A stretch of 64,000 nucleotides of DNA from Phenylobacterium immobile (ATCC 35973) (GCF_001375595.1 NZ_CVJQ01000002.1:62001-126000), one strand, 5' to 3'. Counted from the first letter of the stretch, positions 36,319 through 44,127 are shown. Numbers and translations: made by a program. Notes: a model not told the origin generated them from the letters alone.

Positions 36319-36482
36319 CCATAGCTTCGCCCTCTAGACCCGGCGCATCATGCCCAGGGCCTTGCGGATCGGCGCCCCTCGCTGAGGGAGTGTTTCACGC
36401 CGCGCGTTGCGGCCCCGCCGGTCGTCCGTCCGCGCGCGCGCGATTCAGCGCTGCGGGATTAAGAACATAATAAGAACTTACC
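36319..36482 (-). repeat. late-operon leader repeat, copy B (upstream of terS)
   Basis: Matches 31630-31786: CCATAGCTTCGC, the exact CCCTCGCTGAGGGAGTGTTT at 36376-36395, TTGCGGCCC and an AACATAATAAGAAC LexA box at the end. The spacing from first to last block is 144 bp versus 137 bp in copy A. A (CG)n tract sits just before the LexA box. Confidence 0.8.
36463..36477 (-). promoter_or_regulatory. LexA (SOS) box, GTTC-N7-GTTC
   Basis: The plus strand reads GAACATAATAAGAAC, that is GTTCTTATTATGTTC on the minus strand. It is 184 bp upstream of terS and 68 bp upstream of the divergent lipoprotein gene; the matching placement in copy A favours the phage genes as target. Confidence 0.6.
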
Positions 36483-36544
36483 GCCGCCGATGCAACCTCA
36501 ATCTCAGCTAGGCCGTTTGGTGTGCAAAGCTGGAGGACTACCCA

Positions 36545-36784
36545 ATGCGCACCCTGCCCCTGATCTGCGTCTCCCTCGCCGCCGCGACCGCCCTTTCGGC
36601 CTGCGCCAGCAGCGGCGGCTACGGCTACCGCGGCGACCGTTACGCCGGCGGCCGCTACGAGACCCGTTGCGAGCGTGACCGTTCCAACAACCGCGCCGTC
36701 GGCACCGTCGCCGGCGTCGCCGGCGCCGTTATCGGTAATCAAATCGCCAAGGGAGACCCCTGCCCGGCCGATTACTACCGCTAG
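36545..36784 (+). CDS. small glycine-zipper lipoprotein
   Basis: A 79-residue predicted lipoprotein: MRTLPLICVSLAAATALSAC has a clean lipobox (LSAC). The mature part is Gly/Tyr/Arg-rich and ends with a glycine zipper (GTVAGVAGAVIGNQIAKGD) of the 2TM/17-kDa surface antigen type. Such proteins sit in the outer membrane or periplasm. It is followed by a strong terminator, so it is a single-gene unit. It is probably host, not phage. Confidence 0.82.
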   Translation: MRTLPLICVSLAAATALSACASSGGYGYRGDRYAGGRYETRCERDRSNNRAVGTVAGVAGAVIGNQIAKGDPCPADYYR

Positions 36785-36808
36785 GGTCTCTTCGAGCGCT
36801 CTGAAAAC

Positions 36809-36842
36809 AAAGGCCGCCCCGCCCATGCGGGGCGGCCTTTTT
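36809..36842 (+). terminator. Rho-independent terminator
   Basis: Stem AAAGGCCGCCCCGC / GCGGGGCGGCCTTT with a 4-nt loop and a T-run, 24 bp after the lipoprotein stop. The A-tract on the other side lets it also end the convergent frmA transcript. Confidence 0.9.
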
Positions 36843-36845
36843 GCG

Positions 36846-37955
36846 TCAGTAGACGATCACGGTGCGGATGCTCTCGCCCGCATGCATCAGGTCGAAGGCC
36901 TCATTGATCCGATCCAGCGGCAGCCGGTGGGTGATCATAGGGTCGATCTCAATCTTCCCGTCCATGTACCAGTCGACGATCTTCGGCGTGTCGGTCCGTC
37001 CGCGTGCGCCGCCAAATGCGGAGCCACGCCAGACACGGCCGGTCACCAGTTGAAACGGCCGCGTTGAGATTTCGCGGCCGGCCTCCGCCACGCCGATGAT
37101 CACGCTCTCGCCCCAGCCCCGATGGCAGGCCTCCAGCGCTTGTCGCATCACCTCGGTGTTCCCGGTCGCATCGAACGTGTAGTCGGCCCCGCCATCAGTC
37201 AGCGCGGTCAGGTGCGCCACGAGATCGCCGCCCACTGCCTTTGGATTGACGAAGTGTGTCATGCCGAACCGGCGGCCCCATTCCTCGCGCGCCGGGTTGA
37301 TATCGACGCCGACAATCATGCCAGCGCCCACCATCTTCAGGCCCTGGATCACGTTCAAGCCGATACCGCCCAGCCCGAAGACGATGCAGTTGGTCCCAGC
37401 CTCGACGCCTGCGGTGTTCACCACTGCGCCCACCCCTGTCGTCACCCCACAGCCGACATAGGCCGCCGTATCAAAGGGCGCGTCCTTGCGAATCTTGGCG
37501 ACCGCGATTTCCGGCAGCACCGTGAAATTCGAAAAGGTCGAGCAGCCCATGTAGTGATGGATCGCCTGGCCCTTGTAGGAGAACCGGCTCGTGCCGTCCG
37601 GCATCAGCCCCTTGCCCTGGGTCCCACGGATCGCCGTGCAAAGGTTCGTCTTGCGCGAGAGGCAACTTTTGCACTGCCGGCATTCCGGCGTGTAGAGCGG
37701 GATGACGTGATCGCCGACCGCCAGGCTGGTGACGCCCGGCCCCACCTCGACCACCACGCCTGCGCCTTCGTGGCCCAGGATCGACGGGAACAAGCCCTCC
37801 GAATCCAGGCCGTCAAGTGTGTAGGCGTCAGTGTGGCAGACGCCGGTCGCCTTGATCTCAATCAGCACCTCGCCGAACCGGGGGCCCTCCAGGTCGACTT
37901 CGACGATTTCGAGCGGGGTCTTGGGCGCAAAGGCCACGGCGGCGCGTGTTTTCAT
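36846..37955 (-). CDS. frmA: S-(hydroxymethyl)glutathione dehydrogenase / class III alcohol dehydrogenase
   Basis: A 369-residue zinc-dependent enzyme oxidising the formaldehyde-glutathione adduct to S-formylglutathione with NAD+; it also reduces S-nitrosoglutathione. Family hallmarks: [13 protein letters not shown] with the catalytic Cys and His, [12 protein letters not shown], structural zinc cysteines in [15 protein letters not shown], and the NAD-binding [13 protein letters not shown]. Length is standard. It lies between phage modules but is a normal host gene. Confidence 0.96.
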   Translation of the reverse strand: MKTRAAVAFAPKTPLEIVEVDLEGPRFGEVLIEIKATGVCHTDAYTLDGLDSEGLFPSILGHEGAGVVVEVGPGVTSLAVGDHVIPLYTPECRQCKSCLSRKTNLCTAIRGTQGKGLMPDGTSRFSYKGQAIHHYMGCSTFSNFTVLPEIAVAKIRKDAPFDTAAYVGCGVTTGVGAVVNTAGVEAGTNCIVFGLGGIGLNVIQGLKMVGAGMIVGVDINPAREEWGRRFGMTHFVNPKAVGGDLVAHLTALTDGGADYTFDATGNTEVMRQALEACHRGWGESVIIGVAEAGREISTRPFQLVTGRVWRGSAFGGARGRTDTPKIVDWYMDGKIEIDPMITHRLPLDRINEAFDLMHAGESIRTVIVY

Positions 37956-37979
37956 GCCGCGATCCTAACGACGGCGGCG

Positions 37980-38393
37980 CTAAGCCTCCAGAGCGTTCGC
38001 GCCCGCCCACGCGATCTCTTCATCCTGCTCGCCGCTGGCGCCGCTGGCCGCAATGGCGCCCAGCAGGTGGGCCCCGCGTTTGATCGGCACTGCGCCTTGC
38101 AGGTAGAGCAGCTTGCCCTGATAGTGGTTGTTCAGCCAGGTGAACATCGGACTGGCCGCCCGGTCGCGGAACGGGCCGCTAGGCTCCCCGCGCCAGACCA
38201 CCGTCACCATCGCCTTGCTTCGCGCATCGTCTGGCAACCAGACCCATTCCACCCCGTCCATGCGGATGGATGACACCAGATGGGTGTGCGCATCGATGAT
38301 GGTTACGGCCACGGCGACGCCGAATTCCTCCGCCTTGGCCAGCGCCGCAGCCTGCATGCGCAGCGCCTCGGCCATGGTGATCGTCTGCTGCAC
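37980..38393 (-). CDS. GlcG/HbpS family heme-binding protein
   Basis: A 137-residue protein of the GlcG/HbpS family (DUF336): AVAVTIIDAHTHLVSSIRMDGV, DARSKAMVTVVWRG, GKLLYLQGAVPI and a C-terminal GAIAASGASGEQDEEIAWAG. Members bind heme or corrinoids or accompany glycolate metabolism; the precise role here is unknown. It lies 24 bp upstream of frmA and may be in the same operon. Confidence 0.88.
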   Translation of the reverse strand: MQQTITMAEALRMQAAALAKAEEFGVAVAVTIIDAHTHLVSSIRMDGVEWVWLPDDARSKAMVTVVWRGEPSGPFRDRAASPMFTWLNNHYQGKLLYLQGAVPIKRGAHLLGAIAASGASGEQDEEIAWAGANALEA

Positions 38394-38448
38394 CAGTATA
38401 CTCCTAGCCTGTTCGTCGAAGAACTAGACTACGGGCGCGGTGACCCGG

Positions 38449-38649
38449 CTAGTCCGCCCGTCCTGGTCGGCTTCCTTCCCGGGTGGCCATGCAGTCCCCC
38501 AGCCGATAGGCCTCTTCCGCCGCGCCCTCGAGGCCGCGAATGACGGCCAGGCTCTCCGCGGCGCTGCGCATCAATGCGACCAGTAAGGCTCGGCGGCGGG
38601 CGGGCGCGGTCCTCCTCAGGGCAAGGCTGACTAATCGAGCGGTGGTCAT
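38449..38649 (-). CDS. small protein directly downstream of an operator pair
   Basis: A 66-residue basic protein (MTTARLVSLALRRTAPARRR...). No family is recognised and its Shine-Dalgarno is weak (AGG at 5 nt). Its support is positional: it begins 10 bp after two palindromic operators of the neighbouring repressor, on the same strand as that gene. It may be a repressor-controlled phage gene. Confidence 0.5.
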   Translation of the reverse strand: MTTARLVSLALRRTAPARRRALLVALMRSAAESLAVIRGLEGAAEEAYRLGDCMATREGSRPGRAD

Positions 38650-38658
38650 GCCTGCATG

Positions 38659-38697
38659 ATGCGATACGCATTATTTATTGTCCAGTGCGAAACGCAC
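38659..38697. promoter_or_regulatory. repressor operator pair 2
   Basis: Two palindromes, ATGCGATACGCAT (38659-38671) and GTGCGAAACGCAC (38685-38697), with centres exactly 26 bp apart. They share the form RTGC-N5-GCAY with the pair in front of the repressor gene. The second overlaps the repressor's stop codon. Confidence 0.7.
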
Positions 38698-39299
38698 TAG
38701 CGGGGGCGCATGGTCTTGACCTTGGCGGCCCAGGCCACCTCCTGGTCCAGCATTGGCGCCTCGCTGTTCGACAACAGGTGGTAGAGCCCGGGTGTCCGGC
38801 TCAACCGAAGTTTCTTCACAAGCACCTTGTCGTTCGGAAGTCCGACCACGCACAACTGGCCGATCAGATCCGGCGTCACCGGCGTGCGCACGTCGTCATA
38901 GAACACCAGCCACCCCTCGAAGAGCGGCCCCAGGCTCTCGCCACGGATCTCGGCGGCGCGCGTATCGGTCGTCGCCTCCGGCGGCGCCTCAACCTCGCCC
39001 AGTCCGTCATCCGCCGAGGCGTAAAAGTGCGCCTCGGCCCCTGCGCCGACGTATCCTACGAGCGGCACGGTCGCGCCCGCCTTGTCCGCCGCGTCGTCAC
39101 CCTTGCCATAAACGATCCACTCCGGGCTAACGCCATAGAAGATCGCGTATTGCTGCGCCCGTTCCGGACGTACCCCCCGCACCCCGTTCTCATGCTGGAT
39201 GTAGGTCGCCACGGGCACGCCCATGGCCTCTGCCGCTTCCTTGGCGCTGGGCACGCCACGCCGTTCCCGGACCTGCTTCAGTCGCTCGCCTGGCGTCAT
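38697..39299 (-). CDS. S24-family phage-type repressor (CI/LexA-like)
   Basis: A 200-residue regulator: HTH_XRE domain (~1-65, LKQVRERRGVPSAKEAAEAMGV), linker, and a peptidase S24 domain. The dyad is Ser122 (EIRGES) and Lys162 (VLVKKL), and a cleavable Ala86-Gly87 bond sits in YVGAGAEA, so RecA-stimulated self-cleavage on DNA damage is expected. It is divergent from the 39394 operon across a shared operator pair and lies just upstream of a second pair. It probably holds the prophage control region silent. Confidence 0.88.
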   Translation of the reverse strand: MTPGERLKQVRERRGVPSAKEAAEAMGVPVATYIQHENGVRGVRPERAQQYAIFYGVSPEWIVYGKGDDAADKAGATVPLVGYVGAGAEAHFYASADDGLGEVEAPPEATTDTRAAEIRGESLGPLFEGWLVFYDDVRTPVTPDLIGQLCVVGLPNDKVLVKKLRLSRTPGLYHLLSNSEAPMLDQEVAWAAKVKTMRPR

Positions 39300-39345
39300 T
39301 GTTGGGCCTCGATCAAACTCATCCCCAACCTAATACACATGATTG

Positions 39346-39384
39346 ATGCAAAATGCACTTGAATACGTTTGGTGCATTTTGCAT
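39346..39384. promoter_or_regulatory. repressor operator pair 1 (divergent promoters)
   Basis: Palindromes ATGCAAAATGCAC (39346-39358) and GTGCATTTTGCAT (39372-39384), centres 26 bp apart as in pair 2. They lie between the repressor start (39299) and the divergent start at 39394, so binding would control both directions. Confidence 0.78.
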
Positions 39385-39393
39385 CATATTGGC

Positions 39394-39894
39394 ATGTTGA
39401 TCCAGACCCCCTCCACGTCCGACCTCATCGGCCGCGCGCTCCTCGCGGCCACGCTCGCTCTGTCCGAAGAGCCAGACGCCGCACGCGATTCGTCCGGCGC
39501 CCGCGCCCGCTGCGGGGCTCAGGCTTGCGCCAGCGCGCTTGCCGACCGCCTTGCCTGGCCCGTCAGCCGCGCCGCGCGCCTCCTTGGCGTCCAAGCCGAG
39601 CAAATCTGGGACGCCCGCCGCGATCCGCCGCCTGGCTTCCGGGCGGCGGAGCGCGAGGCCGCGGCCGCGATCGCCCTGGCGCTTGGCCCGTTGGCTCGCC
39701 CGACGCCGGACGATCACGAGGACGAGGACGCGATCGAACCGCCCGCGGACGTCGTGCGCCTGCGGGCCCTATCCCCCGCCATCCTGCGCTGGTCGAAGAC
39801 CTACGCCAGCATGGGCGCCAGCATCGAAGACCTGGCGGAGCTGTTCAGCGTCGCGCCCGAAGCGCTCGCCGCCGCCGTCGAGCCCGGCCAATGA
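39394..39894 (+). CDS. repressor-controlled protein with HTH-like segments
   Basis: A 166-residue protein, first gene of an operon with the NusG paralogue. It has two helix-turn-helix-like stretches, ADRLAWPVSRAARLLGVQAEQIW (~50-75) and LRWSKTYASMGASIEDLAELFSVAPEAL (~130-160), separated by an acidic linker. No family is recognised, but a DNA-binding role is plausible. ATG 39394 follows an operator by only 9 bp and has no Shine-Dalgarno, so a leaderless or near-leaderless mRNA is likely. Confidence 0.7.
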   Translation: MLIQTPSTSDLIGRALLAATLALSEEPDAARDSSGARARCGAQACASALADRLAWPVSRAARLLGVQAEQIWDARRDPPPGFRAAEREAAAAIALALGPLARPTPDDHEDEDAIEPPADVVRLRALSPAILRWSKTYASMGASIEDLAELFSVAPEALAAAVEPGQ

Positions 39895-40448
39895 GCGCCT
39901 GGTACGCCCTGCGCTGCGCGACCCGGCAGGAAGGGGCCGCCCAGGCGCGCCTCGTCGCCCTGGGCTATGAGACCTTCCTGCCTGTGGAAGTCCGCTGGAG
40001 TCGAATCCGGCGCACCAAAACTCGGGCGAGCCACCCACTCTTCCTGGGCTACCTGTTCGTCCGTTGCACACCGACGGCGCTTCTCGCCGCTCAGCGGATC
40101 GACGGCGTCCACCACCTCGTCGGCTGGCGCGACGCCGACGGTGAACGCCGCCCCGTCGTCATTCCTGATCAGGCCATCGCCGAAATCCAAGCCGAGCAGC
40201 CGCGGCACGATCACACCCAGCCTGATCGAAGCGCGCGGCGACCCGCCATTGGCGACAAGGTCTATATAAACCGCGGGCTCTGGTCGGGCCGTCTGGCAGA
40301 AGTCCTCGAAAGCCCTGTGGGCCAACGCGCGGCCTTGGTGATGGAAGGACCTTTCGGCGGTCGCATCAGCCTTGACCTTGCCGCCCTAGAGCCCCTTCAG
40401 CCCGCCAGTTCGCCAGCGAACTTCAAGTCCGCGACGAAGGCTGAATAG
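39891..40448 (+). CDS. NusG-family transcription (anti)termination paralogue
   Basis: A 185-residue protein with NusG N-terminal domain (~1-105: SAWYALRCATRQEGAAQARL, then ASHPLFLGYLFVRC) and KOW domain (~120-170: PAIGDKVYINRGLWSGRLAEV). Its sequence differs from housekeeping NusG and looks like a specialised paralogue of the RfaH kind. It overlaps the previous gene by 4 bp (ATGA), so it is under the same repressor, and its 3' end overlaps udgX by 52 bp tail to tail. It may let RNA polymerase read through prophage late genes (inference). Confidence 0.85.
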   Translation: MSAWYALRCATRQEGAAQARLVALGYETFLPVEVRWSRIRRTKTRASHPLFLGYLFVRCTPTALLAAQRIDGVHHLVGWRDADGERRPVVIPDQAIAEIQAEQPRHDHTQPDRSARRPAIGDKVYINRGLWSGRLAEVLESPVGQRAALVMEGPFGGRISLDLAALEPLQPASSPANFKSATKAE

Positions 40449-41821
40449 GCCTCGACCTTCGCCCGCTCATCGGGAATACGCAGCAGGTAGGAGGGGTGAT
40501 AGGTAACCACGCCCTGCGCCTGGTCGGGCAACTCAAAGGCTTGGCCCCGCGACTTGCCGATCGGCATCGCCTTGCCGAATACGGAGCCCGCCGCCGTCGC
40601 ACCCAAGGCTACGATCACCCGCGGCCGCACCAGCCGGCGCTCACCGTCGAGCCACCACCGACAAGCCTGCGCCTCAGATGAGGTCGGCGTCTGGTGAATC
40701 CGTCGCTTGCCGCGCAGCTCGTGTTTGAAGTGCTTCACTGCGTTGGTGACATAGGCCGCACGGCGGTCTACGCCGGCCTCCGCCATCGCCCGGTCGAAAA
40801 CCTGGCCGGCCGGTCCGACGAAGGGCGCCCCGGCTAGATCCTCCTGATCGCCTGGCTGCTCCCCGACAAACATCAATCGCGACCTCGGCGGCCCCTCGCC
40901 CGGCACACCTTGGGTCGCATCCTTCCAAAGTGGACAGCGGCGGCAGGCGTCAACGCCCGCTGCGATCAGCTCCAGACTTTCACGCGGCGCTTCCTCGAAG
41001 GAGCCATCTCGCGCGGCCCTATGCGCCTGGCGCACGATCCGACGATCAGGCTCGGTGGGCGCCTTCATCACCATGGTTTCAGTGCGGCTTTCGGCGCGGG
41101 CGACGAGTTCTGGAATGAGCGCGGCCTCCGGCAGGTTCCGCCAGTAGCGCTTGGGCATTTCCTTTGTCATCTGCGCCACGTTCAGCCGCGCCGGGTTGAA
41201 GATGGCCGCATAGTAGGTTCGCCAATGCGCTTCCAAAGCGTCGCTGTGCGGGACGTCCGCCGGATCCGCGCCTGGGCCGAGGGTCAACGCTGTGCGGTCC
41301 CAGTGGACACTGACATCTGGAGTAAGAAGGCTCCAATCCATGTTGGTGAAGCGGCGCGCGAACCATGGCGCCACGAGCTCCGTCACCCGATGGGCTGGCT
41401 CGAACCACGCCACAAAGGCCCCGGCGCCTTCGCCGGTCTCAATTTCACGAAACCTCACGAAGGCCCGCATCTTGTGCGCCGCCCGATCAACCGCCTTAGC
41501 CATCAACAAAGCCTGGGCGACCTCGCTGTCTGTTTCGATCTTCAGGAGGTTCGGTTCCCCTCCGAGGCGCCGGAGCAACCGATACATCAGATCGAACCGC
41601 TCGCCCGACCGATGCAGCAGCACGCGGTCCGCCAGTTCCACGAACGCCCGTGGCACGGTGAAGCTCGCCGTCGCCTCAAGATCCATCGACGCCTCTTCAA
41701 ACAGGTTCGGGCCGACCGTCCAGACCACCTCCTCAGCCCGCGCGCCCTGCGCCCGCAGCACCCGCGCCGCACGCCGCCAGCCGGCGATATCGATTTCGGA
41801 CTCAAGCCGCACCACCGCCAT
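40397..41821 (-). CDS. udgX: UdgX-type uracil-DNA glycosylase/crosslinker with N-terminal DUF4130
   Basis: A 474-residue fusion. Residues ~1-240 are DUF4130, and ~270-474 a family-4-like uracil-DNA glycosylase with the UdgX hallmarks: GEQPGDQEDLAGAPFVGPAGQ, the insert loop KRRIH with His376 (which forms a covalent bond to the abasic site in M. smegmatis UdgX), and HPSYLLR near the end. Fe-S cysteines are in DACRRCPLW and EAQACRWW. It is the second gene after the radical-SAM partner and overlaps it by one base, so it falls under the LexA box at 43050. Confidence 0.92.
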   Translation of the reverse strand: MAVVRLESEIDIAGWRRAARVLRAQGARAEEVVWTVGPNLFEEASMDLEATASFTVPRAFVELADRVLLHRSGERFDLMYRLLRRLGGEPNLLKIETDSEVAQALLMAKAVDRAAHKMRAFVRFREIETGEGAGAFVAWFEPAHRVTELVAPWFARRFTNMDWSLLTPDVSVHWDRTALTLGPGADPADVPHSDALEAHWRTYYAAIFNPARLNVAQMTKEMPKRYWRNLPEAALIPELVARAESRTETMVMKAPTEPDRRIVRQAHRAARDGSFEEAPRESLELIAAGVDACRRCPLWKDATQGVPGEGPPRSRLMFVGEQPGDQEDLAGAPFVGPAGQVFDRAMAEAGVDRRAAYVTNAVKHFKHELRGKRRIHQTPTSSEAQACRWWLDGERRLVRPRVIVALGATAAGSVFGKAMPIGKSRGQAFELPDQAQGVVTYHPSYLLRIPDERAKVEAYSAFVADLKFAGELAG

Positions 41822-43035
41822 CAGAACAGGCTCAACTGTTCAGGCTGAGGGGCGACCGTTTCACCATCCCCGGATCGCCCCGGCGTCCAGTCGGCGGCGA
41901 TGATGAAGGGTTTCATCTTAGCCACCCCGCGCGTCACGCGGCCCAAGTCCGCCAAAGTCAGCCGCGTGAACCGTCGCGCTTGAATCAGCTTATCCGCCGC
42001 TCGCACGCCCAGCCCTGGCACCCGCAAAAGCCGTTCGCGGTCGGCCTTGTTGATATCCACTGGAAAGGCCTCTCGCCGCCGCAGCGCCCAGGCCAGCTTC
42101 GGGTCTTTGTCGAGCTCCAGATCGCAATCCTCATCGACGATCTCGGCCCGCTCGAATCCATAGAACCGCATTAGCCAGTCGGCCTGGTAGAGCCGGTGCT
42201 CGCGCATCAGCGGCGGTCGCGCCAACGGCAGCCTGGAGGTTGAATCCGGGATCGGCGAAAACGCTGAGTAATAAACACGCCGCAGTTGGTATGCGCCGTA
42301 CAGCGTCTCACTGCGCTTGAGGATTTCGCCGTCGCTGGCGCCGTCCGCCCCGACGATCAGCTGGGTCGATTGGCCGGCTGGCGCAAAAGACGGCGGCTTG
42401 GTTTTCCGCGCCGGCTCCTTGGCTGCCTCGACATCCAGCCGGACCGCGCCCATCGCCTTACGGATTACCTGCGGATCCTTTTCCGGCGCCAGTCTGGCCA
42501 GGCTCTCGTCCCGCGGCAGCTCGACATTGATCGATATCCGGTCCGCGAACAGACCCGCCTGTCGCACCAGCTCAAGCGAGGCCTCGGGGATTATCTTGAG
42601 ATGGATATAACCTCGAAAATCATGGACTTGCCGCAGAGTCTTCGCCGTCCGGACCATGGCTTCCATGGTGTAATCCGCCGACCGGATGATGCCCGACGAG
42701 AGGAACAGGCCCTCGATGTAATTGCGGCGATAGAACCCGAGGGTCAGGTCCACCACCTCCTCCACCGAGAACCGGGCCCGCTCGACATTGGACGACACAC
42801 GGTTCACGCAATAGGCGCAGTCGTAGATGCAATAGTTGGTCAGCAAAATTTTCAGCAAGCTGATGCAGCGACCGTCCGGCGCATAGGCATGGCAAATGCC
42901 CATCCCCTCGGTCGAGCCAATCCCTTTGCCGTCCGACGAATTCCGCTTCGTTGCGCCAGACGAGGCGCAGGAGGCATCGTACTTGGCTGCGTCAGCCAGG
43001 ATCGCAAGCTTCTGCCGAACGTCGAGGATAGTCAT
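41821..43035 (-). CDS. putative DNA modification/repair radical SAM protein
   Basis: A 404-residue protein. The radical-SAM cluster motif is Cys69-x3-Cys73-x2-Cys76 (LTNYCIYDCAYC), followed by an AdoMet domain, and a C-terminal helix-hairpin-helix (ADRERLLRVPGLGVRAADKL) would bind DNA. This family always pairs with UdgX and is named for its presumed repair role; its reaction is unknown. A LexA-type box lies 15 bp upstream of its start. Confidence 0.92.
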   Translation of the reverse strand: MTILDVRQKLAILADAAKYDASCASSGATKRNSSDGKGIGSTEGMGICHAYAPDGRCISLLKILLTNYCIYDCAYCVNRVSSNVERARFSVEEVVDLTLGFYRRNYIEGLFLSSGIIRSADYTMEAMVRTAKTLRQVHDFRGYIHLKIIPEASLELVRQAGLFADRISINVELPRDESLARLAPEKDPQVIRKAMGAVRLDVEAAKEPARKTKPPSFAPAGQSTQLIVGADGASDGEILKRSETLYGAYQLRRVYYSAFSPIPDSTSRLPLARPPLMREHRLYQADWLMRFYGFERAEIVDEDCDLELDKDPKLAWALRRREAFPVDINKADRERLLRVPGLGVRAADKLIQARRFTRLTLADLGRVTRGVAKMKPFIIAADWTPGRSGDGETVAPQPEQLSLF

Positions 43036-43049
43036 CGGACTATCCTATT

Positions 43050-43064
43050 GTTCTCTCTTTGTTC
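43050..43064 (+). promoter_or_regulatory. LexA (SOS) box, GTTC-N7-GTTC
   Basis: GTTCTCTCTTTGTTC in the short gap upstream of the radical SAM-udgX operon. Its place directly before two DNA-repair genes makes it the most secure LexA site of the window. Confidence 0.8.
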
Positions 43065-43204
43065 CTACAAGCTGAGCCATGGGAAGTTTTTGATGCGCCC
43101 CGGTGACTCTGATGTTCCCGGCACGGAACATGAACTTTCTTGCAGGCGAGCAAAATCTCCCCCTGCGGGCGGGAACTCGCATGCTTCCCATCTGTTCCGC
43201 ACGC

Positions 43205-44083
43205 ATGACCGCGCTCACCATCCGGCACGAAACCCGTTACAGCTACGAGCGTCCGGTATCTTTCTCGCCCCATAAGCTGCTGATCCGGCCGCGCGACAGC
43301 CATGCTATCCGCGTCGTGCGCGCGTCGCTGACCCTGTCGCCGCCGGGCGAGACCCGCTGGGTTTATGACGCCTTGGGAAACTCAGTCTGCTGGTACACGC
43401 CAGCCCGGGCGTCCGATACCCTCTCGGTCGTCAGTGATTTGCGTATTCAGCGCTTCCCGGCGCCGCTCGCGCCGCTGCTGATCCGCGATCCGCAGACCGC
43501 CCACCCTATCGTCTACGATGCGCCCGATCGCGCGGTGCTTGCGCCCTTTATCGAGCCCCTGACCGAGGATTCCGACGGCGCCTTGCTATCGTGGCTGCGC
43601 AGCCAGATCGCCGCTCCGGGAGAGCCTGCCCTGGATTTCCTGCTGCGCTTTAACGACACGATCCACGCCTCCTTCGACTATCAGCCGCGCGACCTCGGCG
43701 CCGCCCAGGATCCCGCCTACACCGTCGCCTGCGGCATCGGCACCTGCCGCGACTTCGCTTGGCTGATGGTCGAAAGCCTGCGCCGACTGGGCTACGCCGC
43801 CCGCTTTGTCACTGGCTACCTCTACTCACCCGCCACGTCGAAAGTCCGCGGCGCCGGCGCCACCCACGCCTGGTGCGAAGTCTTTTTGCCTGGCCTGGGA
43901 TGGATCGAATTCGACCCGACCAACGGTCTTGCCGAATCCGCCGACCTGATCCCGGTCGCCGTCACCCGCACGCCTGACGAAGCCGCCCCTGTCTCCGGCT
44001 CGATCTACGGCGATCCCGGTGTCAGCAACCTGAACGTCTTCGTCGATGTCTTTCCTACTGAAGAGGTTTTCGCCGCAGCCTGA
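43205..44083 (+). CDS. transglutaminase-like family protein
   Basis: A 292-residue protein. The N-terminal half (LTIRHETRYSYERPVSFSPHKLLIRPRD) is the bacterial transglutaminase N-domain, and the C-terminal half carries the papain-like triad: Cys in IGTCRDFAWLMVESLR, His in GATHAWCEVF, Asp in WIEFDPTNG. No signal peptide is seen. Members are presumed peptidases or amidases. ATG 43205 matches the family's usual start; the frame is open to 43103 but overlaps the SOS promoter. Confidence 0.9.
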   Translation: MTALTIRHETRYSYERPVSFSPHKLLIRPRDSHAIRVVRASLTLSPPGETRWVYDALGNSVCWYTPARASDTLSVVSDLRIQRFPAPLAPLLIRDPQTAHPIVYDAPDRAVLAPFIEPLTEDSDGALLSWLRSQIAAPGEPALDFLLRFNDTIHASFDYQPRDLGAAQDPAYTVACGIGTCRDFAWLMVESLRRLGYAARFVTGYLYSPATSKVRGAGATHAWCEVFLPGLGWIEFDPTNGLAESADLIPVAVTRTPDEAAPVSGSIYGDPGVSNLNVFVDVFPTEEVFAAA

Positions 44084-44127
44084 ACCCGCGGCCCCAGTAA
44101 GCGTCCACACAATAAGGAGAGGTTGTC

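Noticed and set aside
36431..36442. CG dinucleotide tract before the LexA box
   Set aside because: Noted as possible Z-DNA-forming tract but too short, absent in leader copy A, and expected at this GC content.
18222..40448. Gene transfer agent instead of prophage
   Set aside because: Known alphaproteobacterial GTAs have a siphovirus-type gene set; here gp4-, gp10-, gp5- and tailspike-type genes mark a P22-like podovirus.
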